Source of the DNA: Pseudochelatococcus lubricantis
GTDB lineage: Bacteria > Pseudomonadota > Alphaproteobacteria > Rhizobiales > Beijerinckiaceae
Direction of reading: 5' to 3'
DNA length: 13,854 nucleotides
Assembly: GCF_042432495.1 (NCBI RefSeq)
Contig: NZ_JBHLXC010000018.1
Span: 1 to 13,854, forward strand
Shown: in pieces, positions 1-9,251 of the stretch
Position numbering within the stretch: the first letter of the stretch is position 1
How the letters are laid out: each line of letters opens with the position of its first letter
Program-made: the position numbers and the translations under genes
The notes under the pieces: generated by a model
What the model saw: the letters and a program-made list of their open reading frames with translations, nothing else
Told to the model about the DNA's origin: nothing
Databases searched by the model: none

Positions 1-126
1 GTGCTTCAACAAGCTCAAGAATGCCCGTCGCGTCGCCACCCGCTACGACAAGACCGCCGAAAGCTTCCTGGGCTTCATCGACATCACGTCGATCCGCCTC
101 TGGCTCCGCCATTTGTCAACATGACC
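1..126 (+). mobile_element. 3' end of an IS5-family (IS427-like) insertion sequence
   Basis: The left edge of the window is the tail of an insertion sequence. It contains the last codons of a transposase and, overlapping the stop, a terminal inverted repeat. Read from outside inward this repeat is GGTCATGTTGACAAATGG. The end at 13790 reads GGGCGTGTTGACAAAAGG, so the two share TGTTGACAAA exactly and match at most flanking bases. The boundary at 126 is estimated from that alignment; TAA at 127-129 may be target sequence. The family call is from memory of IS427-type elements common in alphaproteobacteria. Confidence 0.8.
2..124 (+). CDS. IS5-family transposase, C-terminal 40 residues (5' truncated by window)
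   Basis: The reading frame is open from the window edge and stops with TGA at 122-124. The 40 visible residues include KNARRVATRYDKTAESFLGF and end in WLRHLST. This is the conserved basic C-terminus of IS5-family DDE transposases of the IS427 type, where RRVATRYDK follows the catalytic region. The catalytic aspartates and glutamate lie outside the window. The stop codon sits inside the terminal inverted repeat, which is usual for these compact elements. Nothing visible indicates whether the full copy is active. Confidence 0.8.
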   Translation, partial: CFNKLKNARRVATRYDKTAESFLGFIDITSIRLWLRHLST

Positions 127-835
127 TAAGATGAACGAAGACTCTGTTGCTGCGTTGCTCCGTATGAATTCAAGATCGGGTCACGGTCAACATGGCACAA
201 CGACACCCTCATGAGCAACATCTTGTAGAGGGCAGTGCCGATTGGGCTGCTCGTTGTGGCGTGGGTGGTTGAAGGGGACAACGCTGCAGGCCGACGCACA
301 GTCCATGGGCGAATGACGAGTGCCTTGTTCGCAGGCTGCCGTCATCACAGTGAGGCGACGCAGAGCAGCGATGAGCCGTAAGCGATGGGGTGGACGCCGT
401 CGAAGGTCTGAAGGCGGTACGGTCCGCATCGCGGAAGTTGATGCGTGAGACGACCGTGCCGGCTGGCTGTAGCAAAAGTTCGAGTTCTGTTCCATTTCAG
501 CGAACGCCACTGGTGTCGATGTGCCCAGCTGCGACGTAGAAAAAGTCTCGCAAATCCAGATATTTGCAACAAATTCACCAAATCCGCGCAGTCATGAGGT
601 CCGGAGAATATCGGCCATGAGAGACCTCTACCGGACCTCCTGGCACCGACGCCGCTGAACAGCCCCATACGCATAACCCTCGAAAACAACGGAAAAATCT
701 GGCCACAGCCGGATCGGGAGAACGCTTTCGCGGGGGAAAGTGGCGGAGTGGATGGGCCTGATATCCAACCTTCTCTGGAAGACCTGCCTTCTGACAGGTC
801 GCCGTTCTCCTGGGCGATCCAGCTTCCCTGCAGGC
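127..835. other. Region of about 700 bp without a supportable gene
   Basis: Between the IS end and the stop codon of the M48 protease gene there are open frames on both strands, but none has a recognisable domain, a convincing ribosome binding site, or residue composition like a real protein. The longer ones merely continue antisense into the M48 gene. The stretch around 540-740 is somewhat more AT-rich than the island. It holds a 9-bp inverted repeat (listed separately). It may be decayed flanking DNA or IS debris; I could not identify it. Confidence 0.5.
596..639. repeat. Perfect 9-bp inverted repeat with 26-bp spacer
   Basis: GAGGTCCGG at 596-604 is the exact reverse complement of CCGGACCTC at 631-639. 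The spacer contains another GACCTC at 623-628. No T-run follows on either strand, so a terminator is not favoured. It may be an old recombination or transposon-end site, or chance in GC-rich DNA. Confidence 0.4.
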
Positions 836-1780
836 CTACCAGTAGAGCCCAAGGCGATGGAACCGAGGCGGTGTCCCTCCCAGCGGTACCCTTGCGGTCG
901 GGTAGCCGACAAGGGCGGGGATCGGAGTCGTGCGACCCGTGACCAGGTCCCGGAGGCGGCGGATTCGGCTTTCGGTCGGGGGATGCGTCCTGAGCAACGA
1001 GGGCTCCGGAATGCGGCGGCCGGGCAGAAGGATCTCCTCCCAGAACCGACCGACCCGGCGTTCGAGCTTGACGAGCGCGCGCACGAGCCCCTCCGGATCG
1101 CCGGTCAGCTCTGCGGCGGCGCGGTCGGCGTCGTACTCGCGCGTCCGCGAAAGGCCGAGTTGGACCAGCGCCATGAGGGTGGGCGCGAAGACAAGGAGAA
1201 TCACGACATGCCAAGGCACATGGACCATGCCTGCCAGGACCAGAGGCAGGTTGAGGAGTAGAAGCAACTGTCCGAGCCAGCTTGCCAGCGAGACGAGGCG
1301 CGACATCATGTCGGCGAGGCTCATGATCCACAGGTCGCGGTTGGCGATATGCCCGATCTCATGCGCCAGAACCCCGGCGAGTTCTCGGCCGTCGAGCAGG
1401 TTGAGCAGCCCGTCGGTGACGCAGATGGCGCTGTCCTCGGGGCTGCCCAGGGCGAAGGCGTTCGGCAGCCGGCTCGGCACGCGATAAAGCGCCGGCGCGC
1501 GCTGCAGCCCGGCCCTGCGGGCGAGTTCGGCCAGGGCCGCGACGAGACCGGGGGCATCACGACCGGTGAGCCGCTGCGCCTGATAGGCCGAGAGGAGCAG
1601 CCGGCGTGGCAGCGCGGGCGCAAACAGGAGACCCCCGACCATCGCGAGCGCCATGAGGAGACCGGTCTCGGGTCCGACGATCGCTGTCACCGCGATCCAG
1701 GCGATCGCGGCCATGAGCCCGAGCAGCAGCGCCGATTGCACGAAATTGAGCAGGCGGTGGCTGGCGGAGGCCGCGGTCAT
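836..1780 (-). CDS. HtpX-like M48 family membrane zinc metalloprotease
   Basis: This 314-residue protein is a membrane-bound metalloprotease of the M48/HtpX type, which degrades damaged membrane proteins. Two hydrophobic segments lie near the N-terminus (about residues 12-30 and 38-55). The zinc motif HEIGH is at 140-144, and the third ligand Glu215 lies in SRTREYDADRAA, typical of M48B. Two more hydrophobic segments (about 165-185 and 190-208) sit between these motifs, as in HtpX. The sequence NAFALGSPEDSAICVTDGLL at 107-126 is also a family hallmark. I chose the ATG at 1780 because it overlaps the psiE stop as ATGA; the frame stays open further upstream only through psiE. The length is close to that of E. 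coli HtpX. M48 proteases occur at the equivalent end of some tLST islands. It is co-transcribed and probably translationally coupled with psiE. Confidence 0.88.
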   Translation of the reverse strand: MTAASASHRLLNFVQSALLLGLMAAIAWIAVTAIVGPETGLLMALAMVGGLLFAPALPRRLLLSAYQAQRLTGRDAPGLVAALAELARRAGLQRAPALYRVPSRLPNAFALGSPEDSAICVTDGLLNLLDGRELAGVLAHEIGHIANRDLWIMSLADMMSRLVSLASWLGQLLLLLNLPLVLAGMVHVPWHVVILLVFAPTLMALVQLGLSRTREYDADRAAAELTGDPEGLVRALVKLERRVGRFWEEILLPGRRIPEPSLLRTHPPTESRIRRLRDLVTGRTTPIPALVGYPTARVPLGGTPPRFHRLGLYW

Positions 1781-2256
1781 CGCGTCTCGTGGCCTCCGAG
1801 TTCGCGCCGGTCCTGATCGCGCACTAGCCAGTGGACAGCGCCGAGCGCAAGCGCCGCGCCCGCGAGTGCGGCAATCTTGGATGATTCCGTCTCGCCGAGG
1901 TCCAGGATGATGAATTTGCGCGCGATGGCGAGGAGCGCGATCAGCACGATCGTGCGGACCTGGAGGATCCCGAAGCTGCGTTCGGTCGCAACAAGAAGGG
2001 AGCGCTTGAACTCGAGCGCGATCACCACGGTGAAGATCATGCCGAACACCACCTGGAAGGTGGCGTAATCGAGAGTGTCGAATGCCCCGAGAACCAAGCG
2101 GTTCACGACTTCGCGCATCAGCGCCCAGACCGACGCCACGACGATCGCCGCAATGATGACGCTGAGGACGAAGATGACACCTTGCTCGAACTTCTCGTAG
2201 AGCGTCATCGCCGACCATTGTTCACGGGTCAGCCCGGATCGTTGCACGTCTTTCAT
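1777..2256 (-). CDS. psiE: PsiE-family (phosphate-starvation-inducible E) membrane protein
   Basis: The product is a 159-residue integral membrane protein of the PsiE family. Its biochemical role is unknown, but it is a regular member of tLST/LHR islands. Four membrane segments are visible at about residues 25-45, 65-83, 100-118 and 127-145. Family-typical stretches are ALEFKRSLL at 80-88 and a charged loop with RTIVLIALLAIARKFIILD at 101-119. The ATG at 2256 is preceded by GAGGGG at suitable distance. A longer frame to 2370 runs through the intergenic hairpins and adds a non-conserved leader, so it was not used. The gene follows the third hsp20 gene after a 115-bp spacer and overlaps the M48 protease gene by 4 bp. 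Confidence 0.85.
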   Translation of the reverse strand: MKDVQRSGLTREQWSAMTLYEKFEQGVIFVLSVIIAAIVVASVWALMREVVNRLVLGAFDTLDYATFQVVFGMIFTVVIALEFKRSLLVATERSFGILQVRTIVLIALLAIARKFIILDLGETESSKIAALAGAALALGAVHWLVRDQDRRELGGHETR

Positions 2257-2274
2257 GATTGCCCCTCGAAAGCC

Positions 2275-2301
2275 GCCCCGGAGAGACAAGCTCCCCGGGG
2301 C
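2275..2301 (-). other. GC-rich hairpin between hsp20 and psiE
   Basis: GCCCCGG at 2275-2281 pairs with CCGGGGC at 2295-2301. AG/CT at 2282-2283 and 2291-2292 extends the stem across a 2-nt bulge. In the leftward transcript it lies just upstream of the psiE ribosome binding site. No U-run follows, so it is more likely an mRNA-stability or processing hairpin than a full terminator. It would separate abundant hsp20 mRNA from the downstream membrane-protein genes. Confidence 0.4.
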
Positions 2302-2312
2302 TTCGCCAGACG

Positions 2313-2326
2313 GTGCGATATCGCAC
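2313..2326. repeat. Perfect 14-bp palindrome GTGCGATATCGCAC
   Basis: The 14 bases read identically on both strands. The site lies in the 115-bp hsp20-psiE spacer, about 60 bp upstream of the psiE start. A protein-binding site or an extra hairpin in the mRNA are both possible. No promoter hexamers are obvious beside it, so no function is assigned. Confidence 0.4.
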
Positions 2327-2371
2327 GGAGCGGAGGGGACGCCGCAAACCGGCGACACCCAATGTGGCAAA

Positions 2372-2863
2372 TCAGCCGTTCTTGACCTCGATGCGCTTGA
2401 CCTTCGCCTGCGCCTCGGGAGTCTGGGGCAGCTTGATCGTCAGAACCCCGTTCTTGAAGGATGCTTGCGCCTTTTCGCCATCCACACCGGGGGGGAGCGG
2501 AATTGTCCGGTAGATCGCGCCGTAGCTGCGCTCGGAGAGATAGTATCCCTTCTTCTCCTCCTGGCGCTCGATCTTCTTCTCCCCCTTCACAGTCAACATG
2601 TCATCGTTGACCGTCACCTCGATGTCCTTCATCTCCATGCCCGGCAGCTCGATCGACACTTCGATCGCCTTGTCGGTCTCGACCATGTCGGATTTGGCTT
2701 CGCCGCTGCCCCAGGGCCATTCGAACTGACCGACCCGGTTCCAGAAGTTCTCGAACACATGGTTCATTTCGCGCTGGAGCGTCGCCATCGGGTTGTCTTC
2801 GCTGCTCTTGGCGTCTGGCGCGCCGTCCTTGCGCGCCCAGGGGATCAGGTCCTTGATCTGCAT
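2372..2863 (-). CDS. Small heat-shock protein, Hsp20/alpha-crystallin family (third of three)
   Basis: This 163-residue ATP-independent holdase binds unfolding proteins and keeps them accessible to disaggregases. It has an N-terminal arm (about 1-57) with several aromatic residues, such as FENFWNRVGQFEWPW. The alpha-crystallin domain spans about 58-146, with ELPGMEMKDIEVTV and the family signature KNGVLTIKLP at 137-146. The C-terminal I-x-V anchor is IEV at 158-160, needed for oligomer assembly. The ATG at 2863 has AAGGAGA about 10 nt upstream. It follows the second hsp20 gene after 20 bp. It has the longest N-arm of the three copies and is clearly divergent from them. It resembles the sHSPs encoded beside ClpK in heat-resistance islands. 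Confidence 0.92.
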   Translation of the reverse strand: MQIKDLIPWARKDGAPDAKSSEDNPMATLQREMNHVFENFWNRVGQFEWPWGSGEAKSDMVETDKAIEVSIELPGMEMKDIEVTVNDDMLTVKGEKKIERQEEKKGYYLSERSYGAIYRTIPLPPGVDGEKAQASFKNGVLTIKLPQTPEAQAKVKRIEVKNG

Positions 2864-2883
2864 GATGGTGTCTCCTTCGGTTT

Positions 2884-3282
2884 TCAGGCGCCCTTGACGG
2901 CGATCCTTTTTGGCTGCGCTTCAGGGGCTCGGGGGAGCGTCAGGGTGAGGACGCCTCCGCGCATCTCGGCCTCGATCCTGTCGGGGTCGAAATCCTCGGA
3001 AAGCGTGAAGGCCCTCTCGAAATCACCCTCGCCATATTCGGCATAGGCAAGTTCCAGGTTTTCTGGCCGCATCGGCTCAACCTTGCCGCGGATCGTCAGC
3101 ACGCGGTTTTCGAGTGTGATTTCGACCGCATCGGCGGCGACCCCAGGCATTTCGAGCATCATGGAGACACCCTGATCGGTCTCGACAATATCAGTCAGCG
3201 GGCGGTAGATGCGGCCGCCGCCGGCGGTCTCGGGCGCGTCGGTCGGCGTCTTTTCGGTGGCTTGCGTGATGTCGGTGCTCAT
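2884..3282 (-). CDS. Small heat-shock protein, Hsp20/alpha-crystallin family (second of three)
   Basis: This is a 132-residue sHSP. The N-terminal arm is short, polar and poor in aromatics (STDITQATEKTPTDAPETAG), unlike the other two copies. The alpha-crystallin domain covers about 27-118, with EMPGVAADAVEITLENRVLT and MRGGVLTLTLP at 107-117. The C-terminal I-x-V motif is IAV at 127-129. Its ribosome binding site GAGAGGAG (3291-3298) overlaps the TGA stop of the upstream hsp20 gene, so translation is probably coupled. The arm composition suggests a different oligomer size or client range, possibly as a partner in hetero-oligomers; this is inference. Confidence 0.92.
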   Translation of the reverse strand: MSTDITQATEKTPTDAPETAGGGRIYRPLTDIVETDQGVSMMLEMPGVAADAVEITLENRVLTIRGKVEPMRPENLELAYAEYGEGDFERAFTLSEDFDPDRIEAEMRGGVLTLTLPRAPEAQPKRIAVKGA

Positions 3283-3296
3283 CGTTCCAGCTCCTC

Positions 3297-3722
3297 TCAG
3301 GCTGCCTTGATCTCGATTTTCTTTGGCTTTTCTGCCTCGGGCCGGGAGATGACGATCCGCAATACGCCGTTCGTCATCCTCGCCTCGACCTTGTCATCCG
3401 AGGCCGCGAATGGCAGGCGGATAGAGCGGGAAAACTTGCCATAACCGCGTTCGTTGCGGTGCCAGCGCGCACCTTCGGGAACCTCGGGCGCCTTGCGTTC
3501 GCCCGACAGCGTCAGGACGTTGTCCTTGACCGCGATCTCGATATCGCCCGGCTCAATGCCAGGGAGTTCGGTAGTAACGGCGACGGCTTCCGCACCCTGC
3601 CAGACATTCACCGCCGGGAACGCCGCGCGGGCCGGGGGCCAGAAGCCGCGGTCGAGATCGCGCATCATGGAGCGCATCAGCGCAATGGGATCGCTGCGGC
3701 GCAGATATGTCGGATAGAGCAT
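3297..3722 (-). CDS. Small heat-shock protein, Hsp20/alpha-crystallin family (first of three)
   Basis: This is a 141-residue sHSP and the first gene of the leftward operon. The N-terminal arm (1-38) holds MLYPTYLRRSDPIALMRSMM and an FWPP element. The alpha-crystallin domain spans about 38-126, with ELPGIEPGDIEIAVKDNVLT and TNGVLRIVI at 117-125. The C-terminal I-x-I anchor is IEI at 136-138. The ATG at 3722 is preceded by a strong AGGAGG. The leader of about 90 nt from the predicted RpoH-like promoter can fold into nested stems. As the promoter-proximal gene it is probably the most strongly expressed of the three. Confidence 0.92.
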   Translation of the reverse strand: MLYPTYLRRSDPIALMRSMMRDLDRGFWPPARAAFPAVNVWQGAEAVAVTTELPGIEPGDIEIAVKDNVLTLSGERKAPEVPEGARWHRNERGYGKFSRSIRLPFAASDDKVEARMTNGVLRIVISRPEAEKPKKIEIKAA

Positions 3723-3751
3723 TGCTGGCCTCCTGTTGCTGATCGATGCCC

Positions 3752-3806
3752 CCGAACCGGCGGCATGGTCCGACCGGGCAACGGTGCCGGCCGGATGTGG
3801 GTTCGG
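3752..3806 (-). other. Structured 5' leader of the hsp20 operon
   Basis: Read on the minus strand, CCGAACC (3806-3800) pairs perfectly with GGTTCGG (3758-3752). Inside lies a second stem, CCGGCCGG with CCGGTCGG (one G-U pair), closing a 9-nt loop. The structure lies between the predicted transcription start and the ribosome binding site. It does not visibly trap the AGGAGG, so a classical ROSE-type thermometer is not shown. It may stabilise the mRNA or respond to temperature in another way. Confidence 0.4.
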
Positions 3807-3816
3807 AGACCGCCCA

Positions 3817-3847
3817 TCAAGATAGGCGGATCCATCTATTATGCAAG
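3817..3847 (-). promoter_or_regulatory. RpoH (sigma32)-like promoter for the hsp20 operon
   Basis: On the minus strand, CTTG (3847-3844) is followed after exactly 17 bases by CCTATCTTGA (3826-3817). The alphaproteobacterial RpoH consensus, as I know it, is CTTG-N17-18-CYTATNTNNG. This site matches all but the last specified base. It would start transcription at about 3809 and read into the three hsp20 genes, psiE and the M48 protease. The -35 lies inside the inverted repeat at 3841-3865. The same hexamers also read as TTGCAT-N16-TATCTT for a sigma70-type promoter. Confidence 0.6.
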
Positions 3848-3865
3848 CATATACGATGCTTGCAT
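3841..3865. promoter_or_regulatory. Probable MarR operator: perfect 10-bp inverted repeat
   Basis: ATGCAAGCAT (3841-3850) and ATGCTTGCAT (3856-3865) are exact reverse complements separated by ATACG. MarR-family dimers typically bind palindromes of about this length, usually next to their own gene. The site covers the -35 of the leftward RpoH-like promoter and touches the -35 of the rightward marR promoter, so binding would repress both. I saw no second copy in the window. Confidence 0.7.
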
Positions 3866-3894
3866 TGCACTTTGGGTGGACCGCAGTCTATCCT
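3865..3894 (+). promoter_or_regulatory. Sigma70-like promoter for marR and the rightward operon
   Basis: TTGCAC (3865-3870) is followed after 18 bases by TATCCT (3889-3894). The predicted start is about 3901, roughly 25 nt before the marR start codon. The first base of the -35 is the last base of the inverted repeat, which suggests autorepression by MarR. Confidence 0.5.
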
Positions 3895-3924
3895 GTTTCT
3901 CATGCAGACGGAGGAAAGATACCC

Positions 3925-4356
3925 TTGATCACTTCTGATCTTGCCCTGATCGGGACGACGATCCACCGGGTCGCGCAGCTCATCCAGCAGCGGATCGACA
4001 ACGAGATTGGCGACAGCGGCCTGACCCGCCTGTCCTGGATGGGGGCGGCACATGTCGAGGATTCGCCCGGGCTGACCATCGGCGATCTGGCCGGGCGGCT
4101 GGAGGTGGGCCGGGCCACTGCGGGCCAGCTCGTCGATCGCATGGTCCGGGGCGGCTGGGTCGAGCGGTCGCCCTCGCTCGACGACAGGCGGTCGCAGATC
4201 GTCACCGCAACGTCGAAGGCCCGGGCGATGCTGGAGGAACTCGCGCCGCGGCAATCGGCGCTCGAACATGAAATCCTGCAGGATCTGTCGGCAGACGAAA
4301 GGCGCATCCTGCTGGCGCTGCTCGAGCGGATCAGGGCGCGGCTCGGGCGCCAGTGA
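3925..4356 (+). CDS. MarR-family winged helix-turn-helix repressor
   Basis: This is a 143-residue DNA-binding regulator. The N-terminal helix (ITSDLALIGTTIHRVAQLIQ) would form the dimer interface. The winged helix spans about 50-98, with a recognition helix at RATAGQLVDRMVRGGWVERS and the wing signature DDRRSQIV at 86-93, both hallmarks of MarR. I chose the TTG at 3925 because GGAGGAAAG lies 10 nt upstream. The in-frame ATG at 3841 would put the start inside the operator and upstream of the predicted transcription start. The gene is first in the rightward operon and its stop is 14 bp before the ftsH ATG. The ligand is unknown; phenolics or oxidants are typical for the family. It probably controls both divergent operons. 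Confidence 0.85.
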   Translation: MITSDLALIGTTIHRVAQLIQQRIDNEIGDSGLTRLSWMGAAHVEDSPGLTIGDLAGRLEVGRATAGQLVDRMVRGGWVERSPSLDDRRSQIVTATSKARAMLEELAPRQSALEHEILQDLSADERRILLALLERIRARLGRQ

Positions 4357-4370
4357 AAGGGACAAGCGGC

Positions 4371-6203
4371 ATGGAAAGGAAGACCGAATATAACATCTGG
4401 TACTGGGTGGTGGCTTTCATAGCCGTGCTTTTCATCCAGAACCTGATCGCCGGCTGGCAATCCGTCGCACCGATCAGCTACAGCCAGTTCGAGAGCTATC
4501 TCGAGGATGGCAGGGTCGCGTCCGTCGCGGTCGGCGCGGACACCATCACCGGCACCTTCACCGACCCCGTCGACGGCAAGAGCCAGTTCGTCACCACGGT
4601 CGTGGATCCCGCGATCCTGCAGCGGATCGACCGCTCCGGCGTCGAGATCACGGGCGTTCCTCAGAACACCTTTCTCGGCACGCTGATTTCCTGGGTGGCG
4701 CCAGCGCTTGTCTTCTTCGGAATCTGGATGCTGCTGTTCCGTAAGTTCGCCGACAAACAGGGTTTCGGCGGGTTCATGCAGGTCGGCCGCAGCAAGGCCA
4801 AAGTTTACATGGAAAAGGAAACCGGCGTCAGTTTCGCTGACGTGGCCGGCGTGGACGAGGCCAAGGCCGAGTTGGAGGAGGTCGTGGAGTTCCTCAAGAA
4901 CCCGGCCGAATACGGAAAGCTGGGCGCACATATCCCCAAAGGCATATTGCTCGTTGGGCCGCCGGGCACCGGCAAGACGCTTCTCGCGCGCGCGGTGGCG
5001 GGTGAGGCGGGCGTGACCTTCTTTTCGATCTCGGGATCAGAGTTCGTCGAGATGTTCGTGGGCGTCGGTGCCGCACGGGTGCGCGACCTCTTCGAGCAGG
5101 CCCGGAAATCCGCCCCGGCGATCATCTTCATCGACGAACTCGACGCTCTTGGGAGGGCGCGCTCCTCCGGCCAGATCGCCGGTGGCCATGATGAGCGTGA
5201 GCAGACGCTGAACCAGCTTCTGACCGAGCTCGACGGCTTCGACCCTTCAGTGGGCATCGTGCTCCTGGCCGCCACCAACCGACCCGAGATTCTCGACCCC
5301 GCGCTGCTGCGTGCGGGACGCTTCGACCGTCAGGTGCTGGTGGACCGGCCCGACAAGAAGGGACGCGTGCAGATTCTTGGCGTTCACATGAAAAAGGTGA
5401 AGCTCGCCCCAGACGTCGATGCAGAGAAGGTCGCAGCGCTTACTCCCGGCTTTTCCGGCGCGGATCTTGCCAATCTCGTCAACGAGGCAGCATTGCTCGC
5501 CACGCGCCGCAAGGCTGATGCGGTGACGATGGACGACTTCAACAATGCGGTGGAACGCATCATCGCCGGGTTGCAAAAGAAGAACCGCGTGCTCAATCCG
5601 CGCGAACGCGAGATCGTGGCGCACCACGAGATGGGGCACGCGCTTGTGGCGATGGCTTTGCCGGGGGTGGACCCGGTGCACAAGGTCTCGATCATACCGC
5701 GCGGGATTGGCGCGCTCGGCTACACCATCCAGCGCCCGACCGAGGACCGCTTCCTGATGACGCGGGAGGAACTCGAGAACAAGATCGCAGTCCTGCTTGG
5801 CGGGCGCGCAGCAGAGAAGATCATCTACGATCATGTCTCGACCGGGGCGGCGGACGATCTGGTCAAGGCGACCGACATCGCTCGCGCCATGGTCGCGCGG
5901 TACGGGATGGACGAAGACCTCGGGCATGTCAGCTACGACACCGATCGGCCCGGCTTTCTCGGCACCGGCGACCAGTCGTCCTGGCTGAATCGCCGCTACA
6001 GCGACGCCACTGCTGAGCGGATGGACGCGAAGGTGCGCGACATCGTGGATGGCGTGTTCAAGCGCACCCTCACCCTTCTTGAATCCAATCTGGATCTTCT
6101 CGAGCAATCGGCGCAGGATCTCCTGCAACGAGAGACACTGGACGAGCCCGATCTTGTGGCAATTGGGTCCAAGGTGAAAAGAACGGAAGCGGTCGCTGCG
6201 TGA
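4371..6203 (+). CDS. ftsH: FtsH-family membrane AAA+ zinc metalloprotease
   Basis: The 610-residue protein extracts and degrades misfolded membrane and cytosolic proteins using ATP. The order is: membrane segment 9-28, periplasmic domain about 29-100, second membrane segment about 104-123, AAA+ module, then M41 peptidase. Walker A is GPPGTGKT at 196-203 and Walker B IIFIDE at 251-256. The second region of homology is ATNRPEILDPALLRAGRFDR at 301-320. The zinc site is HEMGH at 419-423 (usually HEAGH), with Asp496 in GAADDL as probable third ligand. I preferred ATG 4371, with AAAGGGA upstream, over the GTG at 4353 that overlaps the marR stop. The C-terminal tail is short compared with housekeeping FtsH. 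FtsH copies recur in tLST islands, so this is probably an accessory paralogue rather than the essential chromosomal copy. Confidence 0.93.
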   Translation: MERKTEYNIWYWVVAFIAVLFIQNLIAGWQSVAPISYSQFESYLEDGRVASVAVGADTITGTFTDPVDGKSQFVTTVVDPAILQRIDRSGVEITGVPQNTFLGTLISWVAPALVFFGIWMLLFRKFADKQGFGGFMQVGRSKAKVYMEKETGVSFADVAGVDEAKAELEEVVEFLKNPAEYGKLGAHIPKGILLVGPPGTGKTLLARAVAGEAGVTFFSISGSEFVEMFVGVGAARVRDLFEQARKSAPAIIFIDELDALGRARSSGQIAGGHDEREQTLNQLLTELDGFDPSVGIVLLAATNRPEILDPALLRAGRFDRQVLVDRPDKKGRVQILGVHMKKVKLAPDVDAEKVAALTPGFSGADLANLVNEAALLATRRKADAVTMDDFNNAVERIIAGLQKKNRVLNPREREIVAHHEMGHALVAMALPGVDPVHKVSIIPRGIGALGYTIQRPTEDRFLMTREELENKIAVLLGGRAAEKIIYDHVSTGAADDLVKATDIARAMVARYGMDEDLGHVSYDTDRPGFLGTGDQSSWLNRRYSDATAERMDAKVRDIVDGVFKRTLTLLESNLDLLEQSAQDLLQRETLDEPDLVAIGSKVKRTEAVAA

Positions 6204-6266
6204 CACTGTCACTGGCGCAGATGATCGGCGGACAACCCTGACTGGATAAAGAAACGGAGAAGACGA

Positions 6267-9173
<2,907 letters not shown>

Positions 9174-9188
9174 CGTCGTGAAGGACTG

Positions 9189-9214
9189 GCCGGCGCGATG
9201 ACGGTCGCGCCGGC
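9189..9214 (+). terminator. Strong hairpin after clpG/clpK (partial terminator or attenuator)
   Basis: GCCGGCGCG (9189-9197) and CGCGCCGGC (9206-9214) form a perfect 9-bp stem with an 8-nt loop, followed by TCATTTCGTC. The tail is only weakly T-rich, so I expect incomplete termination or an mRNA-processing site within the operon. The loop contains the alternative ATG (9198) of the next gene, which argues against use of that start. Confidence 0.5.
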
Positions 9215-9251
9215 TCATTTCGTCAAAAAGCGACAAGCAAGGTCATACGGC

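Noticed and set aside
665..705. Tn3-type terminal repeat suggested by the CGAAAACAACGGAAAAA stretch
   Set aside because: It lacks the GGGG start and TAAG end of Tn3 repeats, and there is no matching copy or transposase in the window.
781..800. Possible terminator hairpin GACCTG/CAGGTC downstream of the M48 gene
   Set aside because: Only a 6-bp stem with an 8-nt loop and no U-run on the relevant strand.
345..1331. Long open frame on the minus strand, 328 codons
   Set aside because: Most of it is a shifted frame of the M48 protease gene; the translation is rich in Arg/Pro/Ser with no domain.
836..2218. Longer version of the M48 protease with about 146 extra N-terminal residues
   Set aside because: The extension lies entirely within psiE in another frame; the ATGA overlap at 1777-1780 gives a natural start.
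1777..2370. Longer PsiE start at 2370
   Set aside because: The added residues come from the hairpin-rich spacer and are not PsiE-like; ATG 2256 has a good GAGGGG site.
3841..3924. Upstream ATG start of marR at 3841
   Set aside because: It lies in the operator and before the predicted transcription start, without a ribosome binding site; the TTG at 3925 has one.
4353..4370. GTG start of FtsH overlapping the marR stop
   Set aside because: ATG 4371 has AAAGGGA upstream and gives the usual short cytoplasmic N-terminus; the GTG start cannot be fully excluded.
6200..6212. 13-bp palindrome GTGACACTGTCAC at the ftsH stop codon
   Set aside because: It overlaps coding sequence, cannot form a stable hairpin with a 1-nt centre, and has no promoter nearby; likely chance.
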